A stretch of DNA of 64,000 nt from Azoarcus indigens (GCF_004361735.1 NZ_SNVV01000003.1:248001-312000), one strand, 5' to 3'; numbered from the stretch's first letter, positions 43,248 to 53,180 are shown. Numbers and translations: made by a program. Notes: a model not told the origin generated them from the sequence alone.

Positions 43248-46200
43248 ATGAACACGCCGCAGCCCCGCCGCCCGGCTCCGCAGCCCACCGCTGAAGGTGC
43301 GCCGGTGCCGGCGACATCCGCAAGCGCGCCGCCGCGCCGGCGGCGCTGGCCCTGGTGGCTGGGCGGCACGCTGGCCGCCTTGGTGCTGCTCTACGCCTTG
43401 GCCGGCTTCCTGCTGCTGCCCTGGCTGCTGCAACGCGAACTGCCGCCGCTGCTGGAGCAGCGCCTGGGGCTCACGCTGAGCCTGGGGGCGCTGCGCATCA
43501 ATCCCTTCCTGCTGCGCGCCGAAGCGGATGAAATCGCGCTCACCCAGCCGGACGGCAACCGCCTGCTGGAAGCCGGCGGTGCCCGGGTCGACATGGACTG
43601 GTCCGGCCTCTTCGCCCGCCGCTGGACAGTGGCCGAAGCGGTGCTGGACAACCCGCGCCTCACCCTGGTCAGGGAGGGCGACGGCAGCTTCTCCCTGCCC
43701 CGTCCCACTCCTGCGCAGGACACCCCGCCCCGGCAGCAGGCCAGCGGCAGCGTGGCCCCCGCTGGCGAGCCGGTGGCGCCTTCCCCCGCTGCGGAGACTC
43801 CGCCCGCCGGCACGGATGCCGGCGCGGCCGGCCCCGCCACGGAAGCCCCCCTGCCGCCGCTGCTGATACGCCACCTCGCCGTCACCGGCGGCAGCATCGC
43901 CCTTCGTGAGCGCGAAGCGGCCGCCGATGCCCCGCCGGTCGCCATCGAAGGCATAGACTTGCGGGCCGATGGACTCGCCTCCGATCCTGAAGCGGGCGCC
44001 GCCACCTACCAGCTGGGCGCTCGCCTGCCCGGCGGCGGCAGCCTGCAGGCGGATGGCGAACTCGCCCTCGCCGGCCGCAGCAGCCAGGGCCGCATCCAGA
44101 TCGACGAGGCCCAGCTCCAGGGCTGGTGGCCGCTGTTGGCGCGGCAGCTGGACCTGGCACCGCCGCAGGGCCGCATCGCCCTCGGCGGTCACTACCAGGC
44201 CGGCATGACGGCGGGCGGCTTCGACCTGGCGGTGGAAGCGCTCAGCCTCGCCGCGGATGATCTGCGCCTCGCCCGCGCCGGCAGCCAGGACGAGGACGCG
44301 CCCATGCTGGCGCTGCGCCGCGCCGAGATCGGCGGCGGCAGCTTCACCCTGGGCGGGCGCCGCCTCAGTCTGCAGGGCCTGCGGCTGGCGGAGGGCGAGC
44401 TCAGCGTCATCGTCGATGCCGAAGGCAGGCTGGACTGGGCCAGTCTGCAGCGCGGCGCGGACAAGCCGCCGGCCGCCGGCGAGGCGCCCTGGCACATCCA
44501 GCTGCCGGAAGCGCGACTTGAAAACATCGCCCTGCACTACCGCGAACAGGCGGATGCCCGCCGCCGGCTGGACGTCGCCCGGCTGGACGCCGGCGGCAAC
44601 ATCACCGTCGCCACCGGCGATGAAGGCCTGCGGGTGGACGCGCTGGATGCCACCCTGCAGCGGCCCCGCTTCGCCGGCGGCGATGCCAGTCCGCTCACGG
44701 TGGAACGCATCCGCCTCGCCGGCGCCAGCGTGGACACCGCCAGGCGCGCCCTCACCGCCCGCGAACTGGCGCTGTCCGGCAGCAGGATGGACCTCGCCAT
44801 CGAGCCGGACGGCACCGTCTTCATCCCCGGCGGGCTGGTGCCGCAAGCCGCCCGCGAGGGCACGCCGGCGCAGCCGGCCCAGGGCCGGCAGGCAGAGGCC
44901 GGCCAACCCTGGTCCTACGCCCTGGAACGGGTAAGCGCAGACGGCCTGGACCTCGGCTTCCACGACAAGCGCACCAGCACCCCGCTGCAGCTGCGGGTGC
45001 AGGGCGGCGTGCAGCTCACCAATGTCGCCAGCGGAGAGGCCGGCCCGCTGGGCGTGGATGTGAAGCTGGAAGTGGCCGGCGGCGGCCGGCTGCAGATGCA
45101 GGGCGAGGCCGCGCAGGACGCCAGCCGGCTGCAGGGCCGGCTGCGCCTGGACGGGGTGGAACTCGCCCCCGCCCGCGCCCTGGTGGAGCGCTACACCACG
45201 CTGAAGCTGCTGGCCGGCAAGCTGGGCGGCGACCTGCAGATCCGCTACGCCCGCGACGGCGAGCCGCGCCTGCGCGCCGAGGGCGAGGCGCGGCTGGACG
45301 GCATCCGCTTCGACGTCGCCGAAAGCGGCGAGCCGCTGTTCTCCGCCCGCAGCATCGCCACCCGCGGCAGCCTGCAACTGGCGCCGGACCGGCTGGCGCT
45401 GGCCACCGTCGTCATGGACCGGCCCAACGCCCGCCTCATCGTGGACCGCGACCGCCAGCTCAACCTCGGCAAGATCCTGCGCCAGCGCGACAACCCGGCG
45501 GCGGACGGCGGCGCCCAGGCGGTCACCCGGAACACCGCCCGCAAAGTGGCGGCCAAGGTGGCGGAAGACGCGCCAGACCTTTTCCCGCTGCGGGTGGATC
45601 GCGTCGAACTGCGCAACGCCACGGTGGACTTCGCCGACCAGAGCCTGATCCTGCCCTTCTCCGCCCAGGCGCAAGGGCTCAACGGCCAGGTGCTGGGCGT
45701 GGACAACGCCGCCGGCAGCGAGGCGGTGATCGACGCCCGCGGCGCCATTCCGCCCTATGGCGAAGTCCGCGTCGAAGGCCGGCTGCGGCCCTTCGCCCCC
45801 AACGAACTCACCGACGTCGCGGTGCGCTTCGACAACGTCGAGATGTCCCAGCTCTCCCCCTACAGCGCCACCTTCGCCGGCCGCACCATCGCCCGCGGCA
45901 AGCTGTGGCTGGACGTGCGCTACCGGGTGCTCGACTGGCAGCTGGACGGCAACAACGCCGTCACCCTGGAAGACTTCACCCTGGGCGAGCGGGTGGACGC
46001 CCCCAACGCCATGGACCTGCCGCTGGAACTCGCCCTCGCCCTGCTCAAGGATCCCCAGGGCCGCGTCCACCTCGAAGTACCGGTGCGCGGCAACGTCGGC
46101 GACGCCCGCTTCGAGTATGGCCAGCTGGTGCGCGATGCCATCGGCAACGTGCTCAAGCGCGCCGTCACCGCCCCCTTCCGCCTGCTCGCCCGCCTGGTCG

Positions 46201-46787
46201 GCCGCGGTGAGGACGACAGCCTGCAGGCGGTCGCCTTCGAAGCCGGCAGCGAGCGCCTGTCGCCGGTGGAGGAAGAAAAGCTGCAGCAGCTCGCCGGCGC
46301 GCTGGCGCAGCGGCCCCAGCTCAGGCTGCGCATCCGCGGCACCTACCTCACCGCCGACGACGGCGCCGCCCTGCGCCTGCAGGCCACCCGCCGCGAAATC
46401 GCCAGCGCCGCCGGCCAGTCTCCGGGCAAGGGACCGGTGAACCAACTGGATTTCGGCGACAGCGCCATCCGCGGCGCCGTCGCAAGCCGTTTCGAAGCCA
46501 CCGCCGGCCCCCAGGCCTTGGCCGCCTTCCGCGACGAATTCGCCCGCGGCCCCCAGGCCGGCAACGAAACCGCCCTGCACCGCGAACTGTTCAACCGCCT
46601 GCTGCAGCACCAGGGCCTGGCGGACGAGGCGCTACAGGCCCTGGCCGAGCATCGCGGACAGGTCGTGCATGACTACCTCGCCGCCCACGGCGTGGCCGGG
46701 GAGCGGCTGGAGACGAAGCCGGCCGGCGCCGCCGAAGGACGAAAGGCGGCGCCGCAAGCGGAGCTGGAGGTGGAAGTCGCACGCTAG
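43248..46787 (+). CDS. DUF748 (AsmA-like) inner-membrane-anchored periplasmic protein
   Basis: An 1179-residue protein with an N-terminal transmembrane anchor (~37-60) and long periplasmic part of AsmA/DUF748 repeats: LRINPFLLRAEADEIAL, LARRWTVAEAVLDNPRLTL-type blocks, then PPYGEVRVEGRLRPFAP. The C-terminal ~180 residues include an OmpA-like helix-strand section (AFEAGSERLSPVEEEKLQQ). AsmA-like proteins form bridges that carry phospholipid between membranes, so a role in envelope lipid traffic is probable. It starts with AAGGA upstream of ATG, 154 bases after the permease. A 1132-codon open frame on the opposite strand is a GC artefact. Confidence 0.88.
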   Translation: MNTPQPRRPAPQPTAEGAPVPATSASAPPRRRRWPWWLGGTLAALVLLYALAGFLLLPWLLQRELPPLLEQRLGLTLSLGALRINPFLLRAEADEIALTQPDGNRLLEAGGARVDMDWSGLFARRWTVAEAVLDNPRLTLVREGDGSFSLPRPTPAQDTPPRQQASGSVAPAGEPVAPSPAAETPPAGTDAGAAGPATEAPLPPLLIRHLAVTGGSIALREREAAADAPPVAIEGIDLRADGLASDPEAGAATYQLGARLPGGGSLQADGELALAGRSSQGRIQIDEAQLQGWWPLLARQLDLAPPQGRIALGGHYQAGMTAGGFDLAVEALSLAADDLRLARAGSQDEDAPMLALRRAEIGGGSFTLGGRRLSLQGLRLAEGELSVIVDAEGRLDWASLQRGADKPPAAGEAPWHIQLPEARLENIALHYREQADARRRLDVARLDAGGNITVATGDEGLRVDALDATLQRPRFAGGDASPLTVERIRLAGASVDTARRALTARELALSGSRMDLAIEPDGTVFIPGGLVPQAAREGTPAQPAQGRQAEAGQPWSYALERVSADGLDLGFHDKRTSTPLQLRVQGGVQLTNVASGEAGPLGVDVKLEVAGGGRLQMQGEAAQDASRLQGRLRLDGVELAPARALVERYTTLKLLAGKLGGDLQIRYARDGEPRLRAEGEARLDGIRFDVAESGEPLFSARSIATRGSLQLAPDRLALATVVMDRPNARLIVDRDRQLNLGKILRQRDNPAADGGAQAVTRNTARKVAAKVAEDAPDLFPLRVDRVELRNATVDFADQSLILPFSAQAQGLNGQVLGVDNAAGSEAVIDARGAIPPYGEVRVEGRLRPFAPNELTDVAVRFDNVEMSQLSPYSATFAGRTIARGKLWLDVRYRVLDWQLDGNNAVTLEDFTLGERVDAPNAMDLPLELALALLKDPQGRVHLEVPVRGNVGDARFEYGQLVRDAIGNVLKRAVTAPFRLLARLVGRGEDDSLQAVAFEAGSERLSPVEEEKLQQLAGALAQRPQLRLRIRGTYLTADDGAALRLQATRREIASAAGQSPGKGPVNQLDFGDSAIRGAVASRFEATAGPQALAAFRDEFARGPQAGNETALHRELFNRLLQHQGLADEALQALAEHRGQVVHDYLAAHGVAGERLETKPAGAAEGRKAAPQAELEVEVAR

Positions 46788-47260
46788 GGGCAGGTGCGCG
46801 GCACTGGATCTGCGGCAGGGCGCATGCGGCCCACAGCGAAGCCCGGGGCTGGCCTCTAAGCGATGCAGGCAGCGACGAGCCTGCCTCCCGCTCCCGCGGC
46901 GCAGGCGGAAAAGCGCAGCAGCGCCTCCCCGGCCGAGGCGGCGGGTGGGGCGCGAGGGGAAGCCACCGGGAGGCTGGAGCCGGGTCCCCCTGATGGGCGC
47001 CCCGTCTCTCCCGCCCGCTGCGGCCGGGGAAAAGGGCGCTTGCGGCGGCTGACAGCCGCCCTCCCCGGCTGAACCGCAAGCACGCCGACCGCGATGCGCG
47101 CAGGGCGGCGGTTCCGGCGTGGCAGGACCGCGGCAGCCGGGGCCACGCTGCGGCGCCCCCCTTGCCGCCAAACTGTCCGTCCTCACGGCCTGAAGCCCCC
47201 TTGACTTCAAGTCGACTTGAAATGGCAGGCTGTGGACTTTGCAATCACAGGGAGGCTGCC
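46788..47260. other. 473-bp gap with a MerR-type promoter at its right end
   Basis: No supported gene is seen. Most of it is very GC-rich with many short repeats of GCCGG type. The final 60 bases hold a promoter with a 16-bp perfect palindrome between its -35 and -10 (47201-47231). No terminator with a T run was found after the DUF748 gene. Confidence 0.55.
47201..47231 (+). promoter_or_regulatory. MerR/SoxR-type promoter with palindromic operator
   Basis: TTGACT (47201-47206) and CAGGCT (47226-47231) are spaced by 19 bases. TTCAAGTCGACTTGAA (47206-47221), a perfect 16-bp palindrome, lies between them. Long 19-base spacers with a centred dyad are the hallmark of promoters twisted by MerR-family activators, and CTCAAGT-ACTTGAG-like arms resemble SoxR sites. 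The promoter would drive the methyltransferase at 47261. No MerR gene is in the window. Confidence 0.7.
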
Positions 47261-48106
47261 ATGAGCAGTGATGACGCCATCAGGGAGGAACAGGAGCGGC
47301 TTTGGAACGGGCCCGCGGGCCGGGCCTGGGTGGAGGCGCAGGCAGTGCTGGATCGCCTCTTCCAGCCGTTCGAAGCGCTGCTGGCCGGCACCGTGGCAGA
47401 AGGTTCCAGCAGGCGGGTGCTGGACGTGGGCTGCGGCACCGGGGCGCTGACGCTGGCGCTGGCGAGACGCCTGGCCGCCCCCGGGCGCAGCACCGGCATC
47501 GATCTCTCCCGGCCGATGATAGAAGCCGCACAGGGCCGGGCAGCTCGCGCAGTGTTGCCGGCCGCCTTCATTCTTGCGGATGCCCAGCGCCATGCCTTCG
47601 AGCCGGGTGGTTTCGACCACCTCGTCTCCCGCTTCGGCGTTATGTTCTTCGACCACCCGGTGCAGGCCTTCGCCAACCTGCGTGCTGCCGCAAGGCCGGG
47701 CGCGACGCTGGACTTCGTGGCCTGGCGCAGCCCCGCCGAGAACCCCTTCATGACCACCGCCGAGGCCGCGGCGGCACCGCTGATGCCGGCGCTGCCGCCG
47801 CGCCGCGCGGGCGGGCCGGGGCAGTTCGCCTTTGCCGATGCGGGCCGGGTGCGCCGCATCCTGGACGAGAGCGGCTGGCAGGAGGCGGCGCTGCAGCCGC
47901 TGGACGTGGACTGCCGCATGTCGGAAGCGGATCTGCTGCATTACCTGAGCTGGCTGGGGCCGGTGGGCCAGGCGCTGCAACGTAGCGACGCGCAGACGCG
48001 GAGCCGGGTGCTGGCGGTGCTGCGCCAGGCCTTCCAGCCCTATGTGCGGGGCGGCGAAGCGCGCTTCACCGCCGCCTGCTGGCGGGTGAGCGCCACGGCG
48101 CCCTGA
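47261..48106 (+). CDS. Class I SAM-dependent methyltransferase
   Basis: A 281-residue Rossmann methyltransferase. Motif I is VLDVGCGTGALTLALA (~53-68), motif II STGIDLS (~80) and FDHLVSRFGVMFF (~117). The C-terminal half resembles UbiE/arsenite- or natural-product-type enzymes, with substrate unknown. GGGAGG precedes the ATG, and upstream is a MerR-type promoter, so the gene should be induced by a specific signal (redox, metal or drug). It is a single-gene unit, convergent with the SDR gene. There are no Cys clusters of the arsenite type beyond scattered Cys. Confidence 0.88.
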   Translation: MSSDDAIREEQERLWNGPAGRAWVEAQAVLDRLFQPFEALLAGTVAEGSSRRVLDVGCGTGALTLALARRLAAPGRSTGIDLSRPMIEAAQGRAARAVLPAAFILADAQRHAFEPGGFDHLVSRFGVMFFDHPVQAFANLRAAARPGATLDFVAWRSPAENPFMTTAEAAAAPLMPALPPRRAGGPGQFAFADAGRVRRILDESGWQEAALQPLDVDCRMSEADLLHYLSWLGPVGQALQRSDAQTRSRVLAVLRQAFQPYVRGGEARFTAACWRVSATAP

Positions 48107-48200
48107 GCGCAGTCGAGCCGGGAGCGGCCACCGGCGCCGCTCGCCGCGCACCACCATGGACGGCTGCGGCCGGCGCTCGATACCGGACCCGACGCCAGAC

Positions 48201-49313
48201 TCAAGGCCGGCGCTTCCCCAGTACCGCCAGCAGTCCTGCGGCCAGCAGCGCCATGCCGGCGAGCATGCCCGCGTCCCTCTGCTGCGCCCGCGCCACCTCT
48301 GCGCCGAAGCGCCCCCGGGCGCCTTGCCGCCCCGGCGCCGGCCGCATCAGGTTGCCGTCGCGTAGCCAGGCGTGCGCCCCGCCGCCGGCATCCTCCAGCT
48401 GTCCTTCCCAGGCGTCCCGCTCCATCTTGCGGTCGAGGAAGCCGGGCAACACCCGGGTGCCGACGATGGCGAGTGCCGCCGGCAGACCGACCCAGTGTTC
48501 GCGCCGGCGGCTGTGCGCGGCACGATAGATGGCGCGGGCGGCCCGTTCCGGCGGAAACACCCGGCCCACCGGGCGCGGCCGCCCCGGCATGCGGTTGCGG
48601 CCCCAGTCGAACTGCGGCGTGTCGAAGGCGGAGAGCTGCACCATGGTGAGATGCACGTCGCAATCGTCGTGGTACAGCTCGGTACGCAACGCATCGGTGA
48701 AACCACGCAGCGCGGCCTTGGCCGCGCAGTAGGCGGACTGCAGCGGAATGGAACGGTAGGCCAGCGCCGAGCCGATCTGCACCACGGTGCCGCGGTTGCG
48801 CGGGCGCATGCGGCGCAGCGCCGCCTGGGTGCCCCACACCGCGCCCAGGTAGCTCACCTCGGTGACGCGGCGGAAATCCTCCGCCTGCATGCGGGCGACG
48901 TCGGCATAGACGGTGGCCATGGCGTTGTTCACCCACACCGAGATCGGCCCCCACTCCCGCTCCACCCGCTCCGCCGCCGCCTCCACCTGCACCTCGTCCG
49001 CCACATCCACGACCAGGCCGATGGCCTTGCCACCGGCCAGCGCCACCTCGGTGCAGGCCTCGCGCAGGCGTTCCTCGCCACGTGCCAGGATCGCCACCCG
49101 CCAGCCATGGCGGCCGAATTCCACCGCGGTGGCGCGGCCTATGCCAGCAGAACCGCCGGTGATGACGACCACCGGCGCTGCCCGGCCGCCCTCCTCCAGG
49201 GCCCCGCCGGCAGCCTCTGCCATCGACCGCCCCTGGGCATGCGTCGCCGCCCGGCGCGTTTCACGCAGCGCGTCCTGCTGCCGCTTTGCTTCGCCGTCGC
49301 TGTCGAATCTCAT
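48201..49313 (-). CDS. SDR family oxidoreductase with C-terminal membrane segment
   Basis: A 370-residue short-chain dehydrogenase/reductase. The cofactor motif TGGSAGIG (~52-59), NNAMA (~128) and the active-site YCAAK (with Ser 13 residues before, in QIGSALAYRSI) are present. The C-terminus has a hydrophobic helix (~345-363, GMALLAAGLLAVLG), so it is probably anchored to the membrane. The first ~45 residues are a charged extension. The start MRFDSD has GGAGGAGAG upstream and overlaps the ctaG stop by four bases. It is the last gene of the cytochrome oxidase operon; why an SDR is there is unclear. Confidence 0.9.
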   Translation of the reverse strand: MRFDSDGEAKRQQDALRETRRAATHAQGRSMAEAAGGALEEGGRAAPVVVITGGSAGIGRATAVEFGRHGWRVAILARGEERLREACTEVALAGGKAIGLVVDVADEVQVEAAAERVEREWGPISVWVNNAMATVYADVARMQAEDFRRVTEVSYLGAVWGTQAALRRMRPRNRGTVVQIGSALAYRSIPLQSAYCAAKAALRGFTDALRTELYHDDCDVHLTMVQLSAFDTPQFDWGRNRMPGRPRPVGRVFPPERAARAIYRAAHSRRREHWVGLPAALAIVGTRVLPGFLDRKMERDAWEGQLEDAGGGAHAWLRDGNLMRPAPGRQGARGRFGAEVARAQQRDAGMLAGMALLAAGLLAVLGKRRP

Positions 49314-50209
49314 CCGCTCTCCTCCTCCCGGGCAATCACCCGCTCCGAAGCCTGGCCGCGCTCCAGCCAGCGCCAGGTCATCCAGCCGGCGCCGGCGAGG
49401 TAGAACAGCGAACCCGGCACCCACATGATCAGACCGGCCAGTTGCTGGTCGGCCACGCTGCGTTCCGGCCCGTAGAAGGGCACGGTGGCGAAAGTCATCA
49501 GCGCGCCCAGCAGGCCGGTGTGCATCAGCGTTACCGTCACCGCCACCAGTGCGGCCCCCACCTCGGCGCGCGCCGCCCGCAGCGCTGCCCACCAGAACAG
49601 CCAGGCGGTGAACAGGAAGCAGGCATGCTCCACCATGTGCCACCAAGGGTCTTCCAGCGCCAGCAGGTAGAGCGCAGGCACATGCCATATCCATACCACT
49701 GCACCATGCACGGTGGCGCTTGCCGCCGGCTGCCGCCCGGCACGGATCAGCGCCCGCCACAGCGGCCGGCCATGGCCGCCCAGCGCCGCCCGCCATTGCG
49801 GCAGCGGCGCGGCCAGCGCCCACAGCGGCGCGATGACGACCATGAAAGCCATGTGCTGAATCATGTGCATCGCGGTGCTGGTCTCCGCCCACTCGTCCAG
49901 CGGGCCGAATACCGCCAGCACGGCGATCGCCATACCGGCATGGAAGGCGGTGCGCGCTCCCGGCGGCGGCGGGCGCAGCCGCGCGCCGCGCAGGTAGAGC
50001 AGCCAGGCGGCCGTCATCAGCAGCGCGCCCGCGAGCAGCGGCAGGCGATCCGGCTGGCCGGCGTCCAAGGGGTTGTGGGCCAGCGCCGGCGCAGCCCCCA
50101 GCAGCGCCGTCGCCAGCAGCGCTGCCGCATGGCGGAGCCCAGGCGGCGCCCCAGCCGCCAGGGCGGTCCGCACCGCCCGGCCAGCTCCGGCCGGGTATTT
50201 CACAGACAT
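49310..50209 (-). CDS. ctaG: Cytochrome c oxidase assembly factor CtaG (caa3 type)
   Basis: A 299-residue membrane protein of the CtaG_caa3 family (not the Cox11-type CtaG). About seven hydrophobic segments. The family motifs HMIQHMAFMVVIAPLWALAA (~120) and HMVEHACFLFTAWLFWW (~195) provide His residues that may bind copper. It has a signal-like N-terminus ending ALAHN. Family members are needed for assembly of caa3-type oxidase. It overlaps the preceding small membrane gene by ten bases and the SDR gene by four. Confidence 0.92.
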   Translation of the reverse strand: MSVKYPAGAGRAVRTALAAGAPPGLRHAAALLATALLGAAPALAHNPLDAGQPDRLPLLAGALLMTAAWLLYLRGARLRPPPPGARTAFHAGMAIAVLAVFGPLDEWAETSTAMHMIQHMAFMVVIAPLWALAAPLPQWRAALGGHGRPLWRALIRAGRQPAASATVHGAVVWIWHVPALYLLALEDPWWHMVEHACFLFTAWLFWWAALRAARAEVGAALVAVTVTLMHTGLLGALMTFATVPFYGPERSVADQQLAGLIMWVPGSLFYLAGAGWMTWRWLERGQASERVIAREEESG

Positions 50210-50550
50210 GGCGGCAACCCCAGCAGCGGCAGGCCGATGAACAGCATCGCGATCACCGCCACCAGATGCAGCGCGGCGCCGACGCGGGCGGCAAAGCGCT
50301 CCTGCGATGGCCGGCCGGCGGACAGCCGGGCGGCTCGCCAGCAACCCCAGGCGTAAGTGCCGGGCACGGCGGCGGCGGCCAGGGTAAACAGCAGGAAACC
50401 CAGGTTGATGGCGGCGGGCCCGGCTTCCTCCGGGCCCGCCGCCAGCCGCTCGCAGGCCACCGCAGTGCCGCCGTAGAGGGCGACGAACCACAGGCTCCAC
50501 AGCGTGAGCCCGAGCGGAATCTGCGCCGGATGGAAGGCCGGCGGCTTCAT
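50200..50550 (-). CDS. Small membrane protein of the oxidase operon
   Basis: A 116-residue protein with three hydrophobic helices (about 15-35, 50-70 and 88-110). No family motif is recognised. The start MKPPAFHPAQ overlaps the stop of the fused coxA-coxC gene by four bases, and the end overlaps ctaG by ten. Its place, between structural and assembly genes, suggests an oxidase accessory or subunit IV-like function. That is an inference from position only. Confidence 0.75.
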   Translation of the reverse strand: MKPPAFHPAQIPLGLTLWSLWFVALYGGTAVACERLAAGPEEAGPAAINLGFLLFTLAAAAVPGTYAWGCWRAARLSAGRPSQERFAARVGAALHLVAVIAMLFIGLPLLGLPPCL

Positions 50551-53180
50551 ATGCCGCCCCAGGCCGGCGGGAACAGCACCAGCGCCGCATAGCTGCTCCA
50601 CAGCACGCCGCCGTTGTAGTGCCACAGCCGTGCCACCACCAGCGGCTCGTAGGGCGCCTCCAGGCCGACATAGCCGCGGCGTACCCGCAGCGCCTGCAGC
50701 AGGGTGACCACGGTGGCCATGCCGAGGTGCACCAAGGAGTAGCCCAGCACCACCGCGATCACCGCGTCATGGGCGGTGGCCGTCACCACCAGCCCGGCCG
50801 CCCGCAGCGCGGCGTAGACCAGTCCCAGCGCCAGCGCGCCCCCCGCCGCCACCGCGGCGAAGGCGGCAGCGCCGTGCTTCGGCCCCCTGCCCTGCGCCAT
50901 CCGCCGGGCGCAGCGCTGCATGGCGAACTGCGCCAGGGTGTGCGCCACCGCCGCCGCCAACAGCAGGCGGCCGGCGCGGCCGGCCATGCCGCCGCCCTCC
51001 GGCACCTCCCAGGTGGGCCCCACCGTCCACAGGTAGAACCAGCCGAACAGCAGCGCCAGGTAAAGCGCGCCGTCCGCCAGCAGGGTAAGCGCCATGCCCC
51101 ACAGGCCTGGGCCATCGGCGGTGCGGGAATGCAGCGGCGGATCGCCGGGCGCGGTACGGGCGTCCGGCGCGGCGGCCGGATGGGCGCCGTTCTCCCACGA
51201 CCAGCGCAGCAGCAGCCCGGCCACCACCACCGCCGCCGCCAGCGCCACGCCGTAGGCCTTGGCCAACAAGGCGATGCACACCACCGCCAGTGCCAGCGCG
51301 GCGAGGAAAGGCAGCGCGGTGTTGCCCGGCAGATGGATGATCTCCCTTACCTCGCCGCTGGCCGGGTCGGTACCCCAGGTTTCGCGGCGGCCGTGGTCTA
51401 TCACCGCCAGCCCGCCACGGCCGGCGGCCAGTTCGCGGCCGATGCCGGGCTGGTCCCACAGCGGGTGGCGGCCTTCCACCCGTGGCAGGCTGATGAAGTT
51501 GTAAGGATTGGGCGGCAGCGCGGTGGCCCACTCCAGCGTGTCCGCCTGCCACGGGTTGTCCGGCGCCGGCCGGCCGAAGCGGAAGTGCAGCAGGATGTCC
51601 GCCAGCACCGTGACCACCCCGGCCGCCATGACGAAACCGCCGATCGAGGAAATGAGGTTGGGCAGGTCCCAGCCCAGCCCGGCCTCGTAGGTGTTCACCC
51701 GCCGCGGCATGCCCAGCAGCCCGGTCCAGTGCATCACCAGGAAGTTGAGGTTGAAACCGCCGAACACCAGCCAGAAGCCCCAGCGCCCCAGCGCCGGCGA
51801 GGCCATGCGGCCGGAAAAGTGCGGCAGCCAGTAGTACAGCCCGGCGATCAGCGGGAAGAACATGCCGCCCACCAGCACGTAGTGCATGTGGGCGACGACG
51901 AAGTGGGTGTCATGCACCTGCCAGTCGAAGGGCACCAGCGCCAGCATCACGCCGGTGAGGCCGCCGGCGACGAAGATGACGAGGAAGCCGGTGAGCCACA
52001 GCATCGGCAGGTGGAACACCGGCCGCCCCAGCCACAGGGTGGCGATCCAGGAGAACACCTGGATGGCGGTGGGGATGGCCACCAGCATGCTGGCGGCGGA
52101 GAAGAAGGCCTGCGCCAGCATCGGGATGCCGACGGCGAACATGTGGTGCACCCACAGGCCGAAGCTGATGAAGCCGGTGGTGAGCACCGCCACCACCACC
52201 CAGGCGTAGCCGACGACCGGCCGGCGGGCAAACACCGGCAGCAGGGTGGACACGATGCCGGCCGCCGGCAGGAAGATGATGTACACCTCCGGATGGCCGA
52301 ACAGCCAGAACAGGTGCTGCCACAGGATGGGGTCGCCGCCGCGGGTGGGGTCGAAGAAGGGCATGCCGGCGGCGCGCTCCAGCTCCAGCAGGATGCTGCC
52401 GAGGATGAGCGGCGGGAAGCCGATGACGATCATCATTGCCATGGTCAGGATGTACCAGGCGTACAGCGGCATCTTGTCCAGCGCCATGCCGGGCGCGCGG
52501 GCGCGCAGGATGGACACCGCCAGTTCCACGCCGGCGGACACCGCGGAGATCTCGACGAAGGTGACACCGATGAGCCAGAAGTCGGAGTTCGGCCCCGGCG
52601 TGTAGGTGGCGCTGGCCAACGGCGTATACATGAACCAGCCGGCATCCGGCGCGATGCCGAGGAAGAGGCTGGCGCACAGGATCAGCCCGCCGAACAGGTA
52701 GCACCAGTAACCCAGCGCCGACAGGCGCGGAAACACCAGGTCGCGCGCGCCCAGCATCTTGGGCAGCAGGTACACCGCCAGGCCTTCCATCATCGGCACC
52801 GCGAACAGGAACATCATCACCGTGCCGTGCATGGTGAAGACCTGGGCATACACCTCCGGCGTCATGATGGTGTGGCCGGGCAGCGCCAGCTGAGTGCGGA
52901 TTAGCATCGCCAGCAGGCCGCCGAACAGGAAGAAGCCCAGCCCGGTGAGCATGAAGCGCAGGCCGATGGCGGTGTGGTTGACAATGGTCACCGCGCGCCA
53001 GCCGCGCGGGTTGCCCCAGACGGCGTTGAAGTCCTCGTGCAGGCGGGCGGGGTCGGGATCGCCGCCGCTGGACTGCGGCGCCTTGTCGGCCGGGCCGGTG
53101 CCCGCGCCGCCGCCTTCGCCGGCACCCTCGCCCTCCCTGCCGCCCCGGGGCAGCGGCCAGTCCCTCGCGTCGCCGCTCAT
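50547..53180 (-). CDS. Fused cytochrome c oxidase subunits I and III
   Basis: An 877-residue protein. The first ~50 residues are disordered. Residues ~55-590 form subunit I with TMHGTVMMFLFAVP (heme-a His), WLFGHPEVYIIFLP (CuB His and Tyr) and VVAHMHYVLVGG (heme a3 and a His). Residues ~620-870 form a subunit III-like bundle (WGMALTLLADGALYLALLFG, LGYSLVHLGM). Fusion of I and III is known in caa3-type and related oxidases. With CoxB it reduces oxygen using cytochrome c and pumps protons. Start MSGDARDW lies within the coxB stop (ATGA). No separate ctaE follows. Confidence 0.95.
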   Translation of the reverse strand: MSGDARDWPLPRGGREGEGAGEGGGAGTGPADKAPQSSGGDPDPARLHEDFNAVWGNPRGWRAVTIVNHTAIGLRFMLTGLGFFLFGGLLAMLIRTQLALPGHTIMTPEVYAQVFTMHGTVMMFLFAVPMMEGLAVYLLPKMLGARDLVFPRLSALGYWCYLFGGLILCASLFLGIAPDAGWFMYTPLASATYTPGPNSDFWLIGVTFVEISAVSAGVELAVSILRARAPGMALDKMPLYAWYILTMAMMIVIGFPPLILGSILLELERAAGMPFFDPTRGGDPILWQHLFWLFGHPEVYIIFLPAAGIVSTLLPVFARRPVVGYAWVVVAVLTTGFISFGLWVHHMFAVGIPMLAQAFFSAASMLVAIPTAIQVFSWIATLWLGRPVFHLPMLWLTGFLVIFVAGGLTGVMLALVPFDWQVHDTHFVVAHMHYVLVGGMFFPLIAGLYYWLPHFSGRMASPALGRWGFWLVFGGFNLNFLVMHWTGLLGMPRRVNTYEAGLGWDLPNLISSIGGFVMAAGVVTVLADILLHFRFGRPAPDNPWQADTLEWATALPPNPYNFISLPRVEGRHPLWDQPGIGRELAAGRGGLAVIDHGRRETWGTDPASGEVREIIHLPGNTALPFLAALALAVVCIALLAKAYGVALAAAVVVAGLLLRWSWENGAHPAAAPDARTAPGDPPLHSRTADGPGLWGMALTLLADGALYLALLFGWFYLWTVGPTWEVPEGGGMAGRAGRLLLAAAVAHTLAQFAMQRCARRMAQGRGPKHGAAAFAAVAAGGALALGLVYAALRAAGLVVTATAHDAVIAVVLGYSLVHLGMATVVTLLQALRVRRGYVGLEAPYEPLVVARLWHYNGGVLWSSYAALVLFPPAWGGI

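Noticed and set aside
43212-46610. A 1132-codon open frame on the minus strand opposite the DUF748 gene
   Set aside because: It has Gln/Ala/Gly/Val-rich, motif-free sequence, a mirror of the real plus-strand gene with GC-rich third positions. The plus-strand frame has an anchor, AsmA-like repeats and a ribosome-binding site.
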